NCBI RefSeq assembly: GCF_016703145.1
Contig: NZ_JADJCO010000004.1
Coordinates: 1 to 64,000, forward strand
DNA from: Ottowia sp.
GTDB lineage: Bacteria; Pseudomonadota; Gammaproteobacteria; Burkholderiales; Burkholderiaceae_C
Reading direction: 5' to 3'
Length of the DNA: 64,000 nt
Made by a program: the position numbers and the translations under genes. The first letter of the stretch is position 1. Every line of letters starts with the position of its first letter. Positions 26,090 to 35,941 of the stretch are shown here, in pieces. The notes under the pieces are model-generated. The model did not search any database, was not told the origin of the DNA, and saw only the letters and a list, made by a program, of their open reading frames with translations.

Positions 26090-26941
26090 ATGAGCATCAC
26101 CACCGTTGGCATCGTCGGCGCCGGCACCATGGGCAACGGCATCGCGCAAGCCTGCGCCGTGTCGGGCATCCAGGTCGTCATGGTCGACATCGCCCAGGCC
26201 GCCGTGGACAAGGGCCTGGCCACCATAGGTAAAAGCCTGGACCGCCTGGTCGGCAAGGAGAAGATCACCGAGGCCGACAAGGCCATCGCCCTCGGCCGCA
26301 TCAAAGGCTCGACCAACTACGACGACCTGCAGGCCGCCCAGTTGGTGATCGAGGCCGCCACCGAGAACCACGAGCTGAAGAACAAGATCCTCAAGACCCT
26401 GGACGGCCTGCTGGCGCCCGAGGTCATCATCGCCACCAACACCTCGTCCATCTCCATCACCCAGCTCGCCGCCGCCACGTCGCGGCCCGAGCGCTTCATC
26501 GGCATGCACTTCTTCAACCCGGTGCCGATGATGGCGCTGGTGGAGCTGATCCGAGGCTACCTGACCAGCGACGCCACGCACGAGGCCGTGAAAGCGCTGG
26601 CCGTGCGGCTGGGCAAGTCGCCCATCACGGTGAAGAACGCGCCCGGCTTCGTCGTCAACCGCATCCTGGTGCCGATGATCAACGAGGCCTTCTTCGTGCT
26701 GGCCGAGGGCCTGGCCACGCCCGAAGACATCGATGCCGGCATGCGCCTGGGCTGCAACCACCCCATCGGCCCGCTGGCGCTGGCCGACATGGTGGGCCTG
26801 GACGTGTGCCTGGCGGTGATGGAGGTGTACCTGGCAGAATTCGGCGACAGCAAGTACCGCCCCTGCCCGCTGCTGCGCGAGATGGTCGCCGCCGGCCAAC
26901 TGGGCCGCAAAACGGGGCGCGGCGTGTACAGCTACGCCTGA
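26090..26941 (+). CDS. hbd: 3-hydroxybutyryl-CoA dehydrogenase
   Basis: NAD(P)-dependent oxidation of 3-hydroxyacyl-CoA, as in fatty acid or phenylacetate degradation or polyhydroxybutyrate metabolism. The Rossmann motif VGIVGAGTMGNGIAQ is at residues 6-20. The catalytic region is MHFFNPVPMMALVELI (His-Glu), with NAPGFVVNRILVPMINEA and the C-terminal GCNHPIGPLALADMVGLD. Its 283 residues match the stand-alone Hbd/PaaH size. GGAG lies ahead of the start at 26090. It is monocistronic here, facing the dsbD gene tail to tail with four bases between stops. Confidence 0.94.
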   Translation: MSITTVGIVGAGTMGNGIAQACAVSGIQVVMVDIAQAAVDKGLATIGKSLDRLVGKEKITEADKAIALGRIKGSTNYDDLQAAQLVIEAATENHELKNKILKTLDGLLAPEVIIATNTSSISITQLAAATSRPERFIGMHFFNPVPMMALVELIRGYLTSDATHEAVKALAVRLGKSPITVKNAPGFVVNRILVPMINEAFFVLAEGLATPEDIDAGMRLGCNHPIGPLALADMVGLDVCLAVMEVYLAEFGDSKYRPCPLLREMVAAGQLGRKTGRGVYSYA

Positions 26942-26945
26942 GGGC

Positions 26946-29179
26946 TCACAGCCTTGCCAGCGCGGCCTTCACGTCGGCCACGCTGAGCACCTCGCTCAGC
27001 ACCACCGGCGCCTGACCCGGCGCCTGCAGCAGGTAGACGGGCACGCCGCCGCGGCCCAGCCGCTGCAGCTCGGCGGTGATGGCGGCATCGCGCCGCGTCC
27101 AGTCGGCGCGCAGGGTCTGCACGCGCGCCGCGTCCAGCGCGGCCAGCACCTCGGCGCTGGCCAGGGTGGTCTTCTTGTTGTATTGGCAGGTCACGCACCA
27201 GGCGGCGGTGAAGTCCACGAACACCGGCTGGCCGCCGGCCAGCAGGGCCTGCACGCGCCCGGGCGACCAGGGCTGCCAGCGCTCGCCGGCCGCCGCCGTG
27301 GCGGGCGCGGGCGCCACCACCAGCGGCCCCAGGCTGGGCAGCAGGAAGGCCGCCAGTGCCACGGCCAGCGCGCCGACGACCCAGCGCGTGCGGCCGGCCA
27401 GCCCCAGCCCCAGCGCCCACAGCACGAAGGCCAGCGCCACCAGCAGCGCCAGCAGCGCGCCGGCGCCGTCGATGCCGCTCTGCTGGCCCAGCACCCACAG
27501 CAGCCAGACGGCGGTGCCGAACATCGGGAACGCCATGAACTTCCTGAACACGTCCATCCACGCGCCGGGCCGGGGCAGCCACCCGGCCACGGCGGGCACC
27601 CAGGTGGCGGCCAGGTAGGGCAGCGCCATGCCCAGCCCGATGGCGGCGAAGATGGCCAGCGCCTGCGCCACTGGCAGCCCCACCGCCAGCCCGAGCGAGG
27701 CGCCCATGAACGGCGCCGTGCAGGGCGAGGCCACGGCCACCGCCAGCACGCCCGACAGCCCGGCATCGGCGACCGGATGCCGGGCCTGCAGCGTCGCCAC
27801 GCCGTTGGGCACGAAGCGGCCGAACTCGAACACGCCCGCCAGGTTGAGCCCAATCACCGTGAACAGCGCCGCCAGCGCCGCCACCACGGCGGGCGACTGC
27901 AACTGGAAGCCCCAGCCCAGCTGCTGCCCGGCCGCGCGCAGCGCCAGCATCAGCGCGCCCAGCAGCACGAAGGACAGCACCACGCCGGCGCCGTAGGCCA
28001 GCCCGCCCAGGCGCTGCGCGCGCCGGTCACCGCCGTGGCGGGCGAAGCCCAGCACCTTGATGGCCAGCACCGGGAACACGCAGGGCATGAGGTTGAGCAC
28101 CAGCCCGCCGACCAGCGCGCCCAGCAGCGCCAGCGCGAAAGTGCCGGCCGGCACGGCCTGCGCGGCGGGCGGCAGGAGCGACCCGCCGGCCGGGGACGCC
28201 CCCCCCGCCGCCGCGTTGGCCTGCAGCGCGGCCTGCAGCGCGGGCGACAGGCCGGCCACCGGCGCTGGCGCGGGCCAGTCGCCCTCGACCGCCGCGTCGG
28301 CGCGCCAGCCCTGGCCGCCGGCCACCAGCACCAGGGGCAGGCGCGCGGGGCTGTCGGCGCGGTCGGGCGACACGGGCAGGTCGGCCGTCCACGCGTCGCC
28401 GTCCCAGCGCTGCGTCCAGGTGCGAGGGCCGGGCGCGTCGCCCGGCGCGGCGGCGGCGACGAGGATGTTGGGCGTCTCGGGGAACAGCTCCAGCGCCTGC
28501 CCGCGCACGCTGGCGGGCAGCCCGGCCACGCGCACGGCCAAGCGCCGGCCGTCGTCCCGCAGCGCGGCCTGGTGCGCGCCCGGCAGCTCGGCGGGCTGGC
28601 TGGCCAGCGCCGCGTCGAAGGCGGCGCCGTTCAGGGCGGTGGAGCTGCGCAAGGGCAGCTGCAGCGCGAACTCGCCCTCCTGCGGGATGCACTCCTGCCG
28701 GCACACCAGCCAGGTGGCCTTCAGGCGGATGTCCATGGCCCGGGCCAGCACGGGCGGCTGGTAGCCGGGCGTGACGATGAGGGCACGGGCAGCAGCACCG
28801 TGCCCTCGTAGCCGTAGTTGGCCAGGTCGCCGATGGGGATCTTGCGGGGCAGCGGCCAGGCGACGTCGCCAGCCATCACGCCGGGCGGCAGCGTCCACTG
28901 CAGCTCGGTCGGCAGGCCGGAATCGCCCGAATTCTTCCAGTAGGTGTGCCACCCGGGCTGGTGCGTGATCCGCAGCCCCAGCCACACGGGCGCCGCCGAG
29001 CTGGGCGCCCCGTCCACCGGCACACCCTGCGGCGCGTGGGCCAGCAGCGTGGCGTTGACCTGTTCCGTCCGCACCTCGGATTTCAAGTCATTTTGGGCTT
29101 GAACCGGCGTGGTTATTAATCCAATAGCTACCATTAATGTAGCAACCAGCGAAGCGATCGAAAGGCGTGAAAAGAACAT
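26946..29179 (-). pseudogene. dsbD: DsbD/ScsB-type protein-disulfide reductase, frameshifted
   Basis: This membrane protein passes electrons from cytoplasmic thioredoxin to periplasmic thiol proteins. From 29179 the protein starts MFFSRLSIASLVATLMVAIG, a signal peptide ending near PVQAQ. The periplasmic N-terminal domain follows (WLGLRITHQPGWHTYWKNSGDSG). The frame breaks at 28781-28783, where one G is missing on the plus strand (one C in the gene). Restoring it gives LLPVPLIVTPGYQPP and joins the rest: WLVCRQECIPQEG, the eight-helix domain with MPCVFPVLAIK and ASPCTAPFMGA, and a C-terminal thioredoxin domain with AAWCVTCQYNKK. The repaired length is about 744 residues. All key cysteines are present, so the lesion is recent or a sequence error. 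The signal peptide is encoded by a dispersed repeat. Confidence 0.88.
29080..29147 (-). repeat. dispersed 65-bp repeat forming the dsbD signal-peptide coding region
   Basis: Minus-strand reading: GGTTGCTACATTAATGGTAG, then CTATTGGATTAATAACCACG, then CAAGCCCAAAATGACTTGAAA. Its translation in the dsbD frame is residues 11-34, including the hydrophobic core and probable cleavage site. Confidence 0.75.
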
Positions 29180-29386
29180 CAGGGCAAGGTCGAAGGCAAT
29201 TGCGTGGGAGGCGGGCGCCAACCGTTTGGTTCCGCGGCGCTGCCACGGCCAGCGTGGCCATGGCGGCGCGGAGCATGCAAATGTCGCACAGCCGTGGTAA
29301 TTTTGGCGTCGTCTGTGTCCCATGGCCGGCCACGGCGGCGGCCCCTGACGCGCCGCCGAGCCCGCTTGCAAAGGAGCCCGAGCACG

Positions 29387-30634
29387 ATGCGCGTGACGAT
29401 CCCCTCCGCCCTGGAGGCCCCTCTCCACCAATGGGCCGACCGCCTGCGCCAGCGGCTGGATCTGCCGTTGCTGGTGCGCTGGCAAGGCGGCGCCGGCCTG
29501 CGGCTGGGCCAGTTCGACATCCCGCGCGTGACGCTGGACGTGCGCGACGCCGCCGGCGCGGCCGCGCTGCTGGCCCCGTCGCTGGACAGCCTGGGGCAGG
29601 CCTACGTGGAGAGCCACATCGACGTCCACGGCTCGGTCCAGGACGTCATCGACATCGCTCACCGCCTGGCCGAGTCGGGCGCGGCCGATGAGGACGCGGG
29701 CTGGATGGGCCGCGCCGTGCGCCGCCTCATCGACGCCACGCACCACACCCGCGCGCAGGACCGCGAGGCCATCCAATACCACTACGACGTCTCCAACGCC
29801 TTCTATGCCGAGTGGCTGGACCCGGCCATGGTCTATTCGTGCGCCTACTTCGAGAACGGCGACGAGACCCTGGCCGAGGCGCAGGCCAAGAAGATCGATC
29901 ACATCCTGACCAAGCTGCGCCTGCAGCCCGGCCAGACGCTGCTGGACATCGGCTGCGGCTGGGGCGCGCTGGTGCTGCGCGCGGCCGGGCGGTTCGGCGC
30001 CCGCTGCGTCGGCATCACGCTGTCGCGCAACCAGCTCGACCTGGCCACCGAGCGCGTGCGCGCCGCCGGCCTTCAAGACCGTGTGGAAATCCGCCTGCAG
30101 GACTACCGCGACGTGCAAGGCACGTTCGACCGCGTCAGCAGCGTCGGCATGTTCGAGCACGTGGGACTGAAGAACCTGGCGCCCTACTTCCGCATCGTGC
30201 ACGACCTGCTGGCGCCCGGCGGCTGGGCGCTGAACCACGGCATCACCTCGACCGACCCGTACAACGGCGAGACCAGCCACGGCGGCGGTCGCTTCATCGA
30301 CCGCTACGTGTTCCCGCAGGGCGAGCTGCCGCACATCGGCACCGTGCTCACCGCCATGCAGCAGGGCGGCCTGGAAGCCGTGGACGCCGAGAGCCTGCGC
30401 CGCCACTACGCCCGCACGCTCAAGTGCTGGAGCGACAGCTTCGAGGCCCGGGGCGAGCACCTGAAGACCCTGGTGGACGAGCGGCGATGGCGCATCTGGC
30501 GCATGTACCTGATGGGCTGCCAGTGGGCCTTCGAGCACGACGAGATCTCGCTCTTCCAGGTGCTGTGCCGCCGCGCCGGCCAGGATGCGGACAGCCTGCC
30601 GTGGTCGCGCGGGTGGATGTACCCACCGCGCTGA
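29387..30634 (+). CDS. cyclopropane-fatty-acyl-phospholipid synthase-family methyltransferase
   Basis: SAM-dependent methyltransferase of the CFA synthase group, which modifies unsaturated acyl chains of membrane phospholipids. The SAM-binding motif TLLDIGCGWGALVLRAA is clear. IQYHYDVSNAFYAEWLDPAMVYSCAYF and SVGMFEHVGLKNLAPYF are diagnostic of the family. It has 415 residues. AAGGAG lies ten bases before the chosen ATG at 29387. Whether it makes cyclopropane or another methyl-branched lipid cannot be read. It is divergent from dsbD and converges on xerC. Confidence 0.9.
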   Translation: MRVTIPSALEAPLHQWADRLRQRLDLPLLVRWQGGAGLRLGQFDIPRVTLDVRDAAGAAALLAPSLDSLGQAYVESHIDVHGSVQDVIDIAHRLAESGAADEDAGWMGRAVRRLIDATHHTRAQDREAIQYHYDVSNAFYAEWLDPAMVYSCAYFENGDETLAEAQAKKIDHILTKLRLQPGQTLLDIGCGWGALVLRAAGRFGARCVGITLSRNQLDLATERVRAAGLQDRVEIRLQDYRDVQGTFDRVSSVGMFEHVGLKNLAPYFRIVHDLLAPGGWALNHGITSTDPYNGETSHGGGRFIDRYVFPQGELPHIGTVLTAMQQGGLEAVDAESLRRHYARTLKCWSDSFEARGEHLKTLVDERRWRIWRMYLMGCQWAFEHDEISLFQVLCRRAGQDADSLPWSRGWMYPPR

Positions 30635-30647
30635 CCCCCTCGGCTCG

Positions 30648-31631
30648 TCAGCCCTTCTTGCGGTGCGCCCGCGGGTGCGCTGCGTCGTAGGCCTTGGCCA
30701 GGTGCTGGAAATCCAGCCGCGTGTACACCTGCGTGGTGCCGATGTGCGCGTGGCCCAGCAGCTCCTGCACCGCGCGCAGGTCGCCACTGGACTGCAGCAC
30801 GTGGCTGGCGAAGGAGTGGCGCAGCATGTGCGGATGCACTGGCGTGGCCAGCCCGGCGCGCAGGCTGCGGCGGCGCAGGCGCTGCCAGATGGACTGCGCG
30901 GTCAGGCGCGTGCCGCGCCGGCCGATGAACAGGGCCCGCGCCGCGTCGGCGCCCGCCGCCGCCGGCACGTCGCCCCGGAGGGCCAACCAGCGCCGCAGTG
31001 CCGCCGCGGCGGCCCGGCCCAGGGGCACGGCGCGGCGCTTGCCGCCCTTGCCCTGCACCTGCACCTCGGCGCCGTCCAGGTCGATCCAGCCGCGCCCGGC
31101 GCGCAGCGCGCCGTCGCTGGCGGCCACGTCCAGGCCGGTCAGCTCGCCCACGCGCAGGCCGCTGCCGTAGAGCAGCTCGACCACGGCGGCGTCGCGCGCG
31201 TCCAGCCAGGGGTCGTCCTCGCCGCCGGCCGCGTGCTCGGCCAGTTGCACGGCCTCGTCCACGCCCAGGGCCTTGGGCAAAGGACGGGGCTGCCTGGGCG
31301 CGCGCACGTCCTGCACCGGGTTGGCGGCGATGCGGCCTTCGCGCCCGAGCCAGGCGTAGAAGCCGCGCCAGCCCGACAGGATCAGGGCGATGCCGCGCCC
31401 GCCGCGCCCGCCGGCGTGCATCCGCGCCACCCAGCCCCGCACGTGCGCCGGCTGCACCTCGGCCAGGGCCACGCCGGCGGTGGCGGCGAAGGCGGCGAGC
31501 TTGTCCAGATCAAGCCCGTAGAGGGTGACGGTGCGGGCGGCCAGGCGCTTCTCGACGCGCACGTGCGCCAGGTAGCGCTCCACCAGGGCCGCATCGGCGG
31601 CGGACAAAAGGGGTGAGGCCAGTGTCTCCAT
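30648..31631 (-). CDS. xerC: tyrosine recombinase XerC
   Basis: It resolves chromosome dimers at dif together with XerD. Catalytic residues of the tyrosine recombinase family are visible: R160 (SGLRVGEL), K195 (QGKGGKRR), H268 and R271 (HPHMLRHSFASH), H294 (LLGHAHIGTTQVY) and nucleophile Y303. It has 327 residues. The DUF484 gene lies immediately upstream, as in many proteobacteria where dapF-DUF484-xerC are linked. A dispersed repeat fills the gap between them. Confidence 0.93.
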   Translation of the reverse strand: METLASPLLSAADAALVERYLAHVRVEKRLAARTVTLYGLDLDKLAAFAATAGVALAEVQPAHVRGWVARMHAGGRGGRGIALILSGWRGFYAWLGREGRIAANPVQDVRAPRQPRPLPKALGVDEAVQLAEHAAGGEDDPWLDARDAAVVELLYGSGLRVGELTGLDVAASDGALRAGRGWIDLDGAEVQVQGKGGKRRAVPLGRAAAAALRRWLALRGDVPAAAGADAARALFIGRRGTRLTAQSIWQRLRRRSLRAGLATPVHPHMLRHSFASHVLQSSGDLRAVQELLGHAHIGTTQVYTRLDFQHLAKAYDAAHPRAHRKKG

Positions 31632-31697
31632 GCTATTTAAATAATAGCTTCTAGCACAATAGGGGCACCGGCCTCAGGCCGATTTCACTCAGAAATC
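31630..31697 (+). repeat. dispersed 65-bp repeat between the DUF484 gene and xerC
   Basis: Plus-strand reading: TGCTATTTAAATAATAGCTT, then CTAGCACAATAGGGGCACCG, then CCTCAGGCCGATTTCACTCAG. It begins in the xerC start codon and ends in the stop codon of the DUF484 gene. Confidence 0.85.
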
Positions 31698-32373
31698 AGG
31701 CATCCCGCACCCTGGAGAGCGCCGCGCTGGCCAGCTCGGCGATGCGCTCCAGGAAGTCGGTGGCCATGCCGGCCTGGTAGCGCGTGCCGTCGGGCGAGGC
31801 CAGCACCAGCAGGCCGAAGGCGGGCGCGGTGGCGCCGGCGCGCAGGGGAATGAGCGCCACCGAGGCGGCGGCCTCGGGGTCGTCCAGCCACTGCACGGCG
31901 TCGAAGCCGGCGTTGACGCCGCAGTACGGCGTGGTGAGCGAGCTGGCCAGGCTCCTGGCGTCGTTGCCAGCGCCCTGCGCGAACGGCTCGCCGGCGTAGA
32001 CTTCGGCCACGTCCCACAGCTTGAGTGCGGCCTGCGGCACGCTGAACTGGGCGCGGATCTCGCTCACCAGCACGGCCGGCAGGTCGGCCCCGCGCGCAAC
32101 CAGGAAGAGCTGGCGCGACCAGCGCTGCAGCTTGTCACCGATCAGCATGTTCTCGTTGCCGTGGCGCATCATCTCCATCAGGCGCTGCTCCAGCACCTTG
32201 ATCTTCTCGCGCAGCATCTCGGCCTGCCGCTCCTGCAGGCTGACCGCGCGCCCGCCGTGCGGGCTGGTCAACTGCACGGCGCCCAGCAGGTCGGCGTGGC
32301 GCTCGAAGAAATCGGGCGTATGGATCAGGAACTGGGCGATGTCTTCTTCGGTGATGGGGGACATGGCGGTCAT
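31696..32373 (-). CDS. DUF484 family protein (GAF-like)
   Basis: A 225-residue protein of the DUF484 family, commonly encoded between dapF and xerC; its biochemical role is not established. The N-terminus ITEEDIAQFLIHTPDFFERHADLL and SLQERQAEMLREKIKVLEQRL (a coiled coil) are typical. The C-terminal half (SVALIPLRAGATAPAFGLLVLASPD, then FLERIAELASAALSR) resembles a GAF domain. A second possible start is Met4. Its TGA lies at the edge of the dispersed repeat. Confidence 0.85.
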   Translation of the reverse strand: MTAMSPITEEDIAQFLIHTPDFFERHADLLGAVQLTSPHGGRAVSLQERQAEMLREKIKVLEQRLMEMMRHGNENMLIGDKLQRWSRQLFLVARGADLPAVLVSEIRAQFSVPQAALKLWDVAEVYAGEPFAQGAGNDARSLASSLTTPYCGVNAGFDAVQWLDDPEAAASVALIPLRAGATAPAFGLLVLASPDGTRYQAGMATDFLERIAELASAALSRVRDA

Positions 32374-32388
32374 CTGGCGTCTCTGGGA

Positions 32389-33291
32389 TCAGGGGTTGGC
32401 GGGAACGTCGATGGAGCCTTCGAACACGGTGGCGGCCGGCCCGGTCATGCGCACCGGGTCGGCGTCGCCGCTGGCCCATTCGATGGTGAGCAGGCCGCCG
32501 CGCGCCTGGACCTGGACGCAGGGATCGAGCAGGCCCAGGCGGATGCCGGCGACCACCGCCGCGCAGGCGCCGGTGCCGCAGGCCAGGGTCTCGCCCGCGC
32601 CGCGCTCGTGCACGCGCAGGCGCACGTGGCCGCGATCGACCACCTGCATGAAGCCGGCGTTGACGCGCTGCGGGAAGGCCGGATGGTGCTCGATCAGCGG
32701 ACCCAGCGCGGCCACGGGCGCGGCGTCCACATCCTCGACCAGGGCGACGGCGTGCGGGTTGCCCATGGACAGGATTGCTACGTTGATCATAGCTTTCGGC
32801 ACGGTATCCATGCCGACTGTCGCCGTTTTTGGCTTCAGATCGAGTGGCCAGAGCCGCCAGCCGCCGTGCGGCACCGGCGGGCGGCCGGCGGCGTCGAAGG
32901 GCACGGCGGCCAGGTCGAAGATGGGTGCGCCCATGTCCACGGCGACGCGGCCATCGGGCTGCTCGGCCAGATCGATCACGCCGTGCCTGAGCTGCGCCCG
33001 CACGCGCGTCTTGTCCGTCAGGCCGCGCTCGCGCACGTAGCGCACGAAGCAGCGCGCGCCGTTGCCGCAGTTCTCGACCTCGTGGCCGTCGCTGTTGTGG
33101 ATGACGTAGCCGAAATCGGCGTCCGCATTCGGCGCCGGGCGCACGCTGAGGATCTGGTCCGCGCCCACGCCGAAGTGCCGGTCGGCCAACCAGCGGTACT
33201 GCGCCGTGCTCAAGCCCAGCGGCGCGGCGGTCTCGTCGAGCACCACGAAGTCGTTGCCCGCGCCCTGCATCTTGGTGAAGCGGATGTGCAT
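32389..33291 (-). CDS. dapF: diaminopimelate epimerase
   Basis: It converts LL- to meso-diaminopimelate for lysine and peptidoglycan synthesis. The two catalytic cysteines are in NCGNGARCF (C75) and LACGTGACA (about C238). The start at 33291 gives MHIRFTKMQGAGNDFVVLDE, the family N-terminus. At 300 residues it is about 25 longer than usual. The excess maps to residues 151-174 (KPKTATVGMDTVPKAM and flanks), which are encoded by an in-frame dispersed repeat. Both domains are otherwise intact, so the enzyme is probably functional, as expected for an essential pathway. Confidence 0.93.
   Translation of the reverse strand: MHIRFTKMQGAGNDFVVLDETAAPLGLSTAQYRWLADRHFGVGADQILSVRPAPNADADFGYVIHNSDGHEVENCGNGARCFVRYVRERGLTDKTRVRAQLRHGVIDLAEQPDGRVAVDMGAPIFDLAAVPFDAAGRPPVPHGGWRLWPLDLKPKTATVGMDTVPKAMINVAILSMGNPHAVALVEDVDAAPVAALGPLIEHHPAFPQRVNAGFMQVVDRGHVRLRVHERGAGETLACGTGACAAVVAGIRLGLLDPCVQVQARGGLLTIEWASGDADPVRMTGPAATVFEGSIDVPANP
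32772..32840 (+). repeat. dispersed 65-bp repeat inside dapF
   Basis: Plus-strand reading: ATTGCTACGTTGATCATAGC, then TTTCGGCACGGTATCCATGC, then CGCCGTTTTTGGCTTCAGA. It is in frame and adds about 23 residues. Confidence 0.82.
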
Positions 33292-33325
33292 GAGGGGAAT
33301 TATCCCCGCATCCTCTCGGCGCTCG

Positions 33326-33394
33326 ATTCTTGAAGAGATTCCGGCATTTCCCCGCGCCAATCCAGCACCGGCAGCTATTCCACCGATAGCATCA
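33326..33394 (-). repeat. dispersed 65-bp repeat at the 3' end of aqpZ
   Basis: Minus-strand reading: TGATGCTATCGGTGGAATAG, then CTGCCGGTGCTGGATTGGCG, then GGAAATGCCGGAATCTC. The first TGA is the stop codon of aqpZ. Confidence 0.7.
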
Positions 33395-34075
33395 GTCCCG
33401 CCCGGCCACCGCCTTGTAGACCAGCGCGCCCAGCATGCCGCCCACGATGGGCGCGACCCAGAACAGCCACAGCTGGCCCACCGCGCCGGTCTGCGCGAAC
33501 AGCGCCACGCCGGTGGAGCGCGCCGGGTTCACCGAGGTGTTGGACACGGGGATGCTGACCAGGTGGATCAACGTCAGGCACAGGCCGATGGCGATGGGCG
33601 CGAAGCCGGCCGGCGCGCGCGCGTCCGTGACGCCCATGATGACGAACAGGAACACCGCTGTCAGCACCACCTCGCACACCAGCACCGCCGTCATCGAATA
33701 CTGGCCGGGCGACAGCTCGCCGAAGCCGTTGCTGGCAAAGCCCCCGGCCGCGAAGCCCGGCTTGCCGCTGGCGATGAGGTACAGCACGGCGGCGGCGGCG
33801 ATGGCGCCGGCCACCTGCGCCGCGACGTAGGGCAGCAGGTCCCTGCCCGCGAAGCGCCCGCCCGCCCACAGGCCGAAGGACACCGCCGGGTTCAGGTGGC
33901 AGCCGGAGATGTGGCCGATGGCGTAGGCCATGGTCAGCACCGTCAGGCCGAAGGCCAGCGCCACGCCGGCGAAGCCGATGCCCAGCTCGGGAAAGGCGGC
34001 GGCCAGCACGGCGCTGCCGCAGCCGCCCAGCACCAGCCAGAAGGTACCGATCAGTTCGGCCAGGTACTTGTTCAT
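33392..34075 (-). CDS. aqpZ: aquaporin Z
   Basis: Inner-membrane water channel. Both NPA boxes are present (GCHLNPAVSFG and TSVNPARSTG), the second followed by the usual Arg filter residue. Six hydrophobic segments are visible. I chose the ATG at 34075 (MNKYLAELIGTFWLVLGGCG, 227 residues) because GGAGG lies just upstream; an in-frame ATG two codons earlier overlaps that site. The stop codon is contributed by a dispersed repeat. Confidence 0.93.
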   Translation of the reverse strand: MNKYLAELIGTFWLVLGGCGSAVLAAAFPELGIGFAGVALAFGLTVLTMAYAIGHISGCHLNPAVSFGLWAGGRFAGRDLLPYVAAQVAGAIAAAAVLYLIASGKPGFAAGGFASNGFGELSPGQYSMTAVLVCEVVLTAVFLFVIMGVTDARAPAGFAPIAIGLCLTLIHLVSIPVSNTSVNPARSTGVALFAQTGAVGQLWLFWVAPIVGGMLGALVYKAVAGRD

Positions 34076-34241
34076 GTTCATCCTCCAGGTCAGCAAGAAA
34101 ATCTGGAACGACCCCCGCGGGCGCCATTGCTCGCATTGTGTCGTGCAGTCATGTCAGGCCGGTGAAGCGCCCGCCCCTTTCGCGATCTCTCCCGCGGTGT
34201 CCGTGCATTCGTGCCGCTTTCCGTTGCGGCGCCGCCGCGCC

Positions 34242-35302
<1,061 letters not shown>

Positions 35303-35306
<4 letters not shown>

Positions 35307-35941
35307 GGCCTGACCTCGTCAAGATAGCGCTTCAACCCGGTGAGCAACTTTCCGAGACTTGGAGAACAGGGCGGGTCCAAACTCAGATAAGGCGCGATCG
35401 CGTCGGCCCAGGCGGCTTTGTCACGCCCGGTCACGGGGAGATCCACGCTCAGAACGGCGGCCAGGCGCTCCCATGCCCCGACAATGGCGTCTGCTTCCAT
35501 TCCTTTCAACAAGCTGATCTTGGCCTTCGGAAATGCAGTCCTGATGGCATTCGGATCCGCTAGAAACCAGCTTTCCGTTTCCTCGATCGCCAAGCGAAAC
35601 AGCACGCGTGGCCTGCGCGGCAGCGCTGCCAGCATCTCGTTCAGCCGTCGCAGTAAATCTCGGCAATCCTCATCATCCACATCGACGACCACCAGAACCA
35701 GCATATGGGGTAGCAACGATTTGCCGTACGCGCGCAACTTGGCAGGCAGTTGATCCAGCAGTCCACGATGCTTGGCATCAGGCATGCTCAGCGGATTGGT
35801 CGGCAGCCTGCCTTTCCCATGATGCGGATGAATTCTGAAATGGCGACGCTCCTCCAGTCCTAGGCGCGAGGTCAGCACATGCCGCACCATGGGCACATCG
35901 GCTGCGCCCTCCAGCAGCACCTCGATATACGGTTCGGTCAT
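35303..35941 (-). CDS. DUF4276-like protein with TOPRIM-type acidic motifs, partner of an AAA ATPase
   Basis: Function unproven. The 212-residue protein begins with a hydrophobic strand then EGAADVPMV (E11, D15). It later has LVLVVVDVDDEDC (D87, D89, D90), a strand followed by clustered aspartates. This E...DxD arrangement resembles TOPRIM nuclease/primase folds. The IEETESWFLADP segment (about 119-130) is a hallmark I associate with DUF4276 proteins. Those are typically encoded next to an AAA_21-type ATPase, as here, and the pair is suspected to work in defence against phage or plasmids. It overlaps the ATPase gene upstream and ruvB downstream by four bases each. The domain name is from memory. 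Confidence 0.75.
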
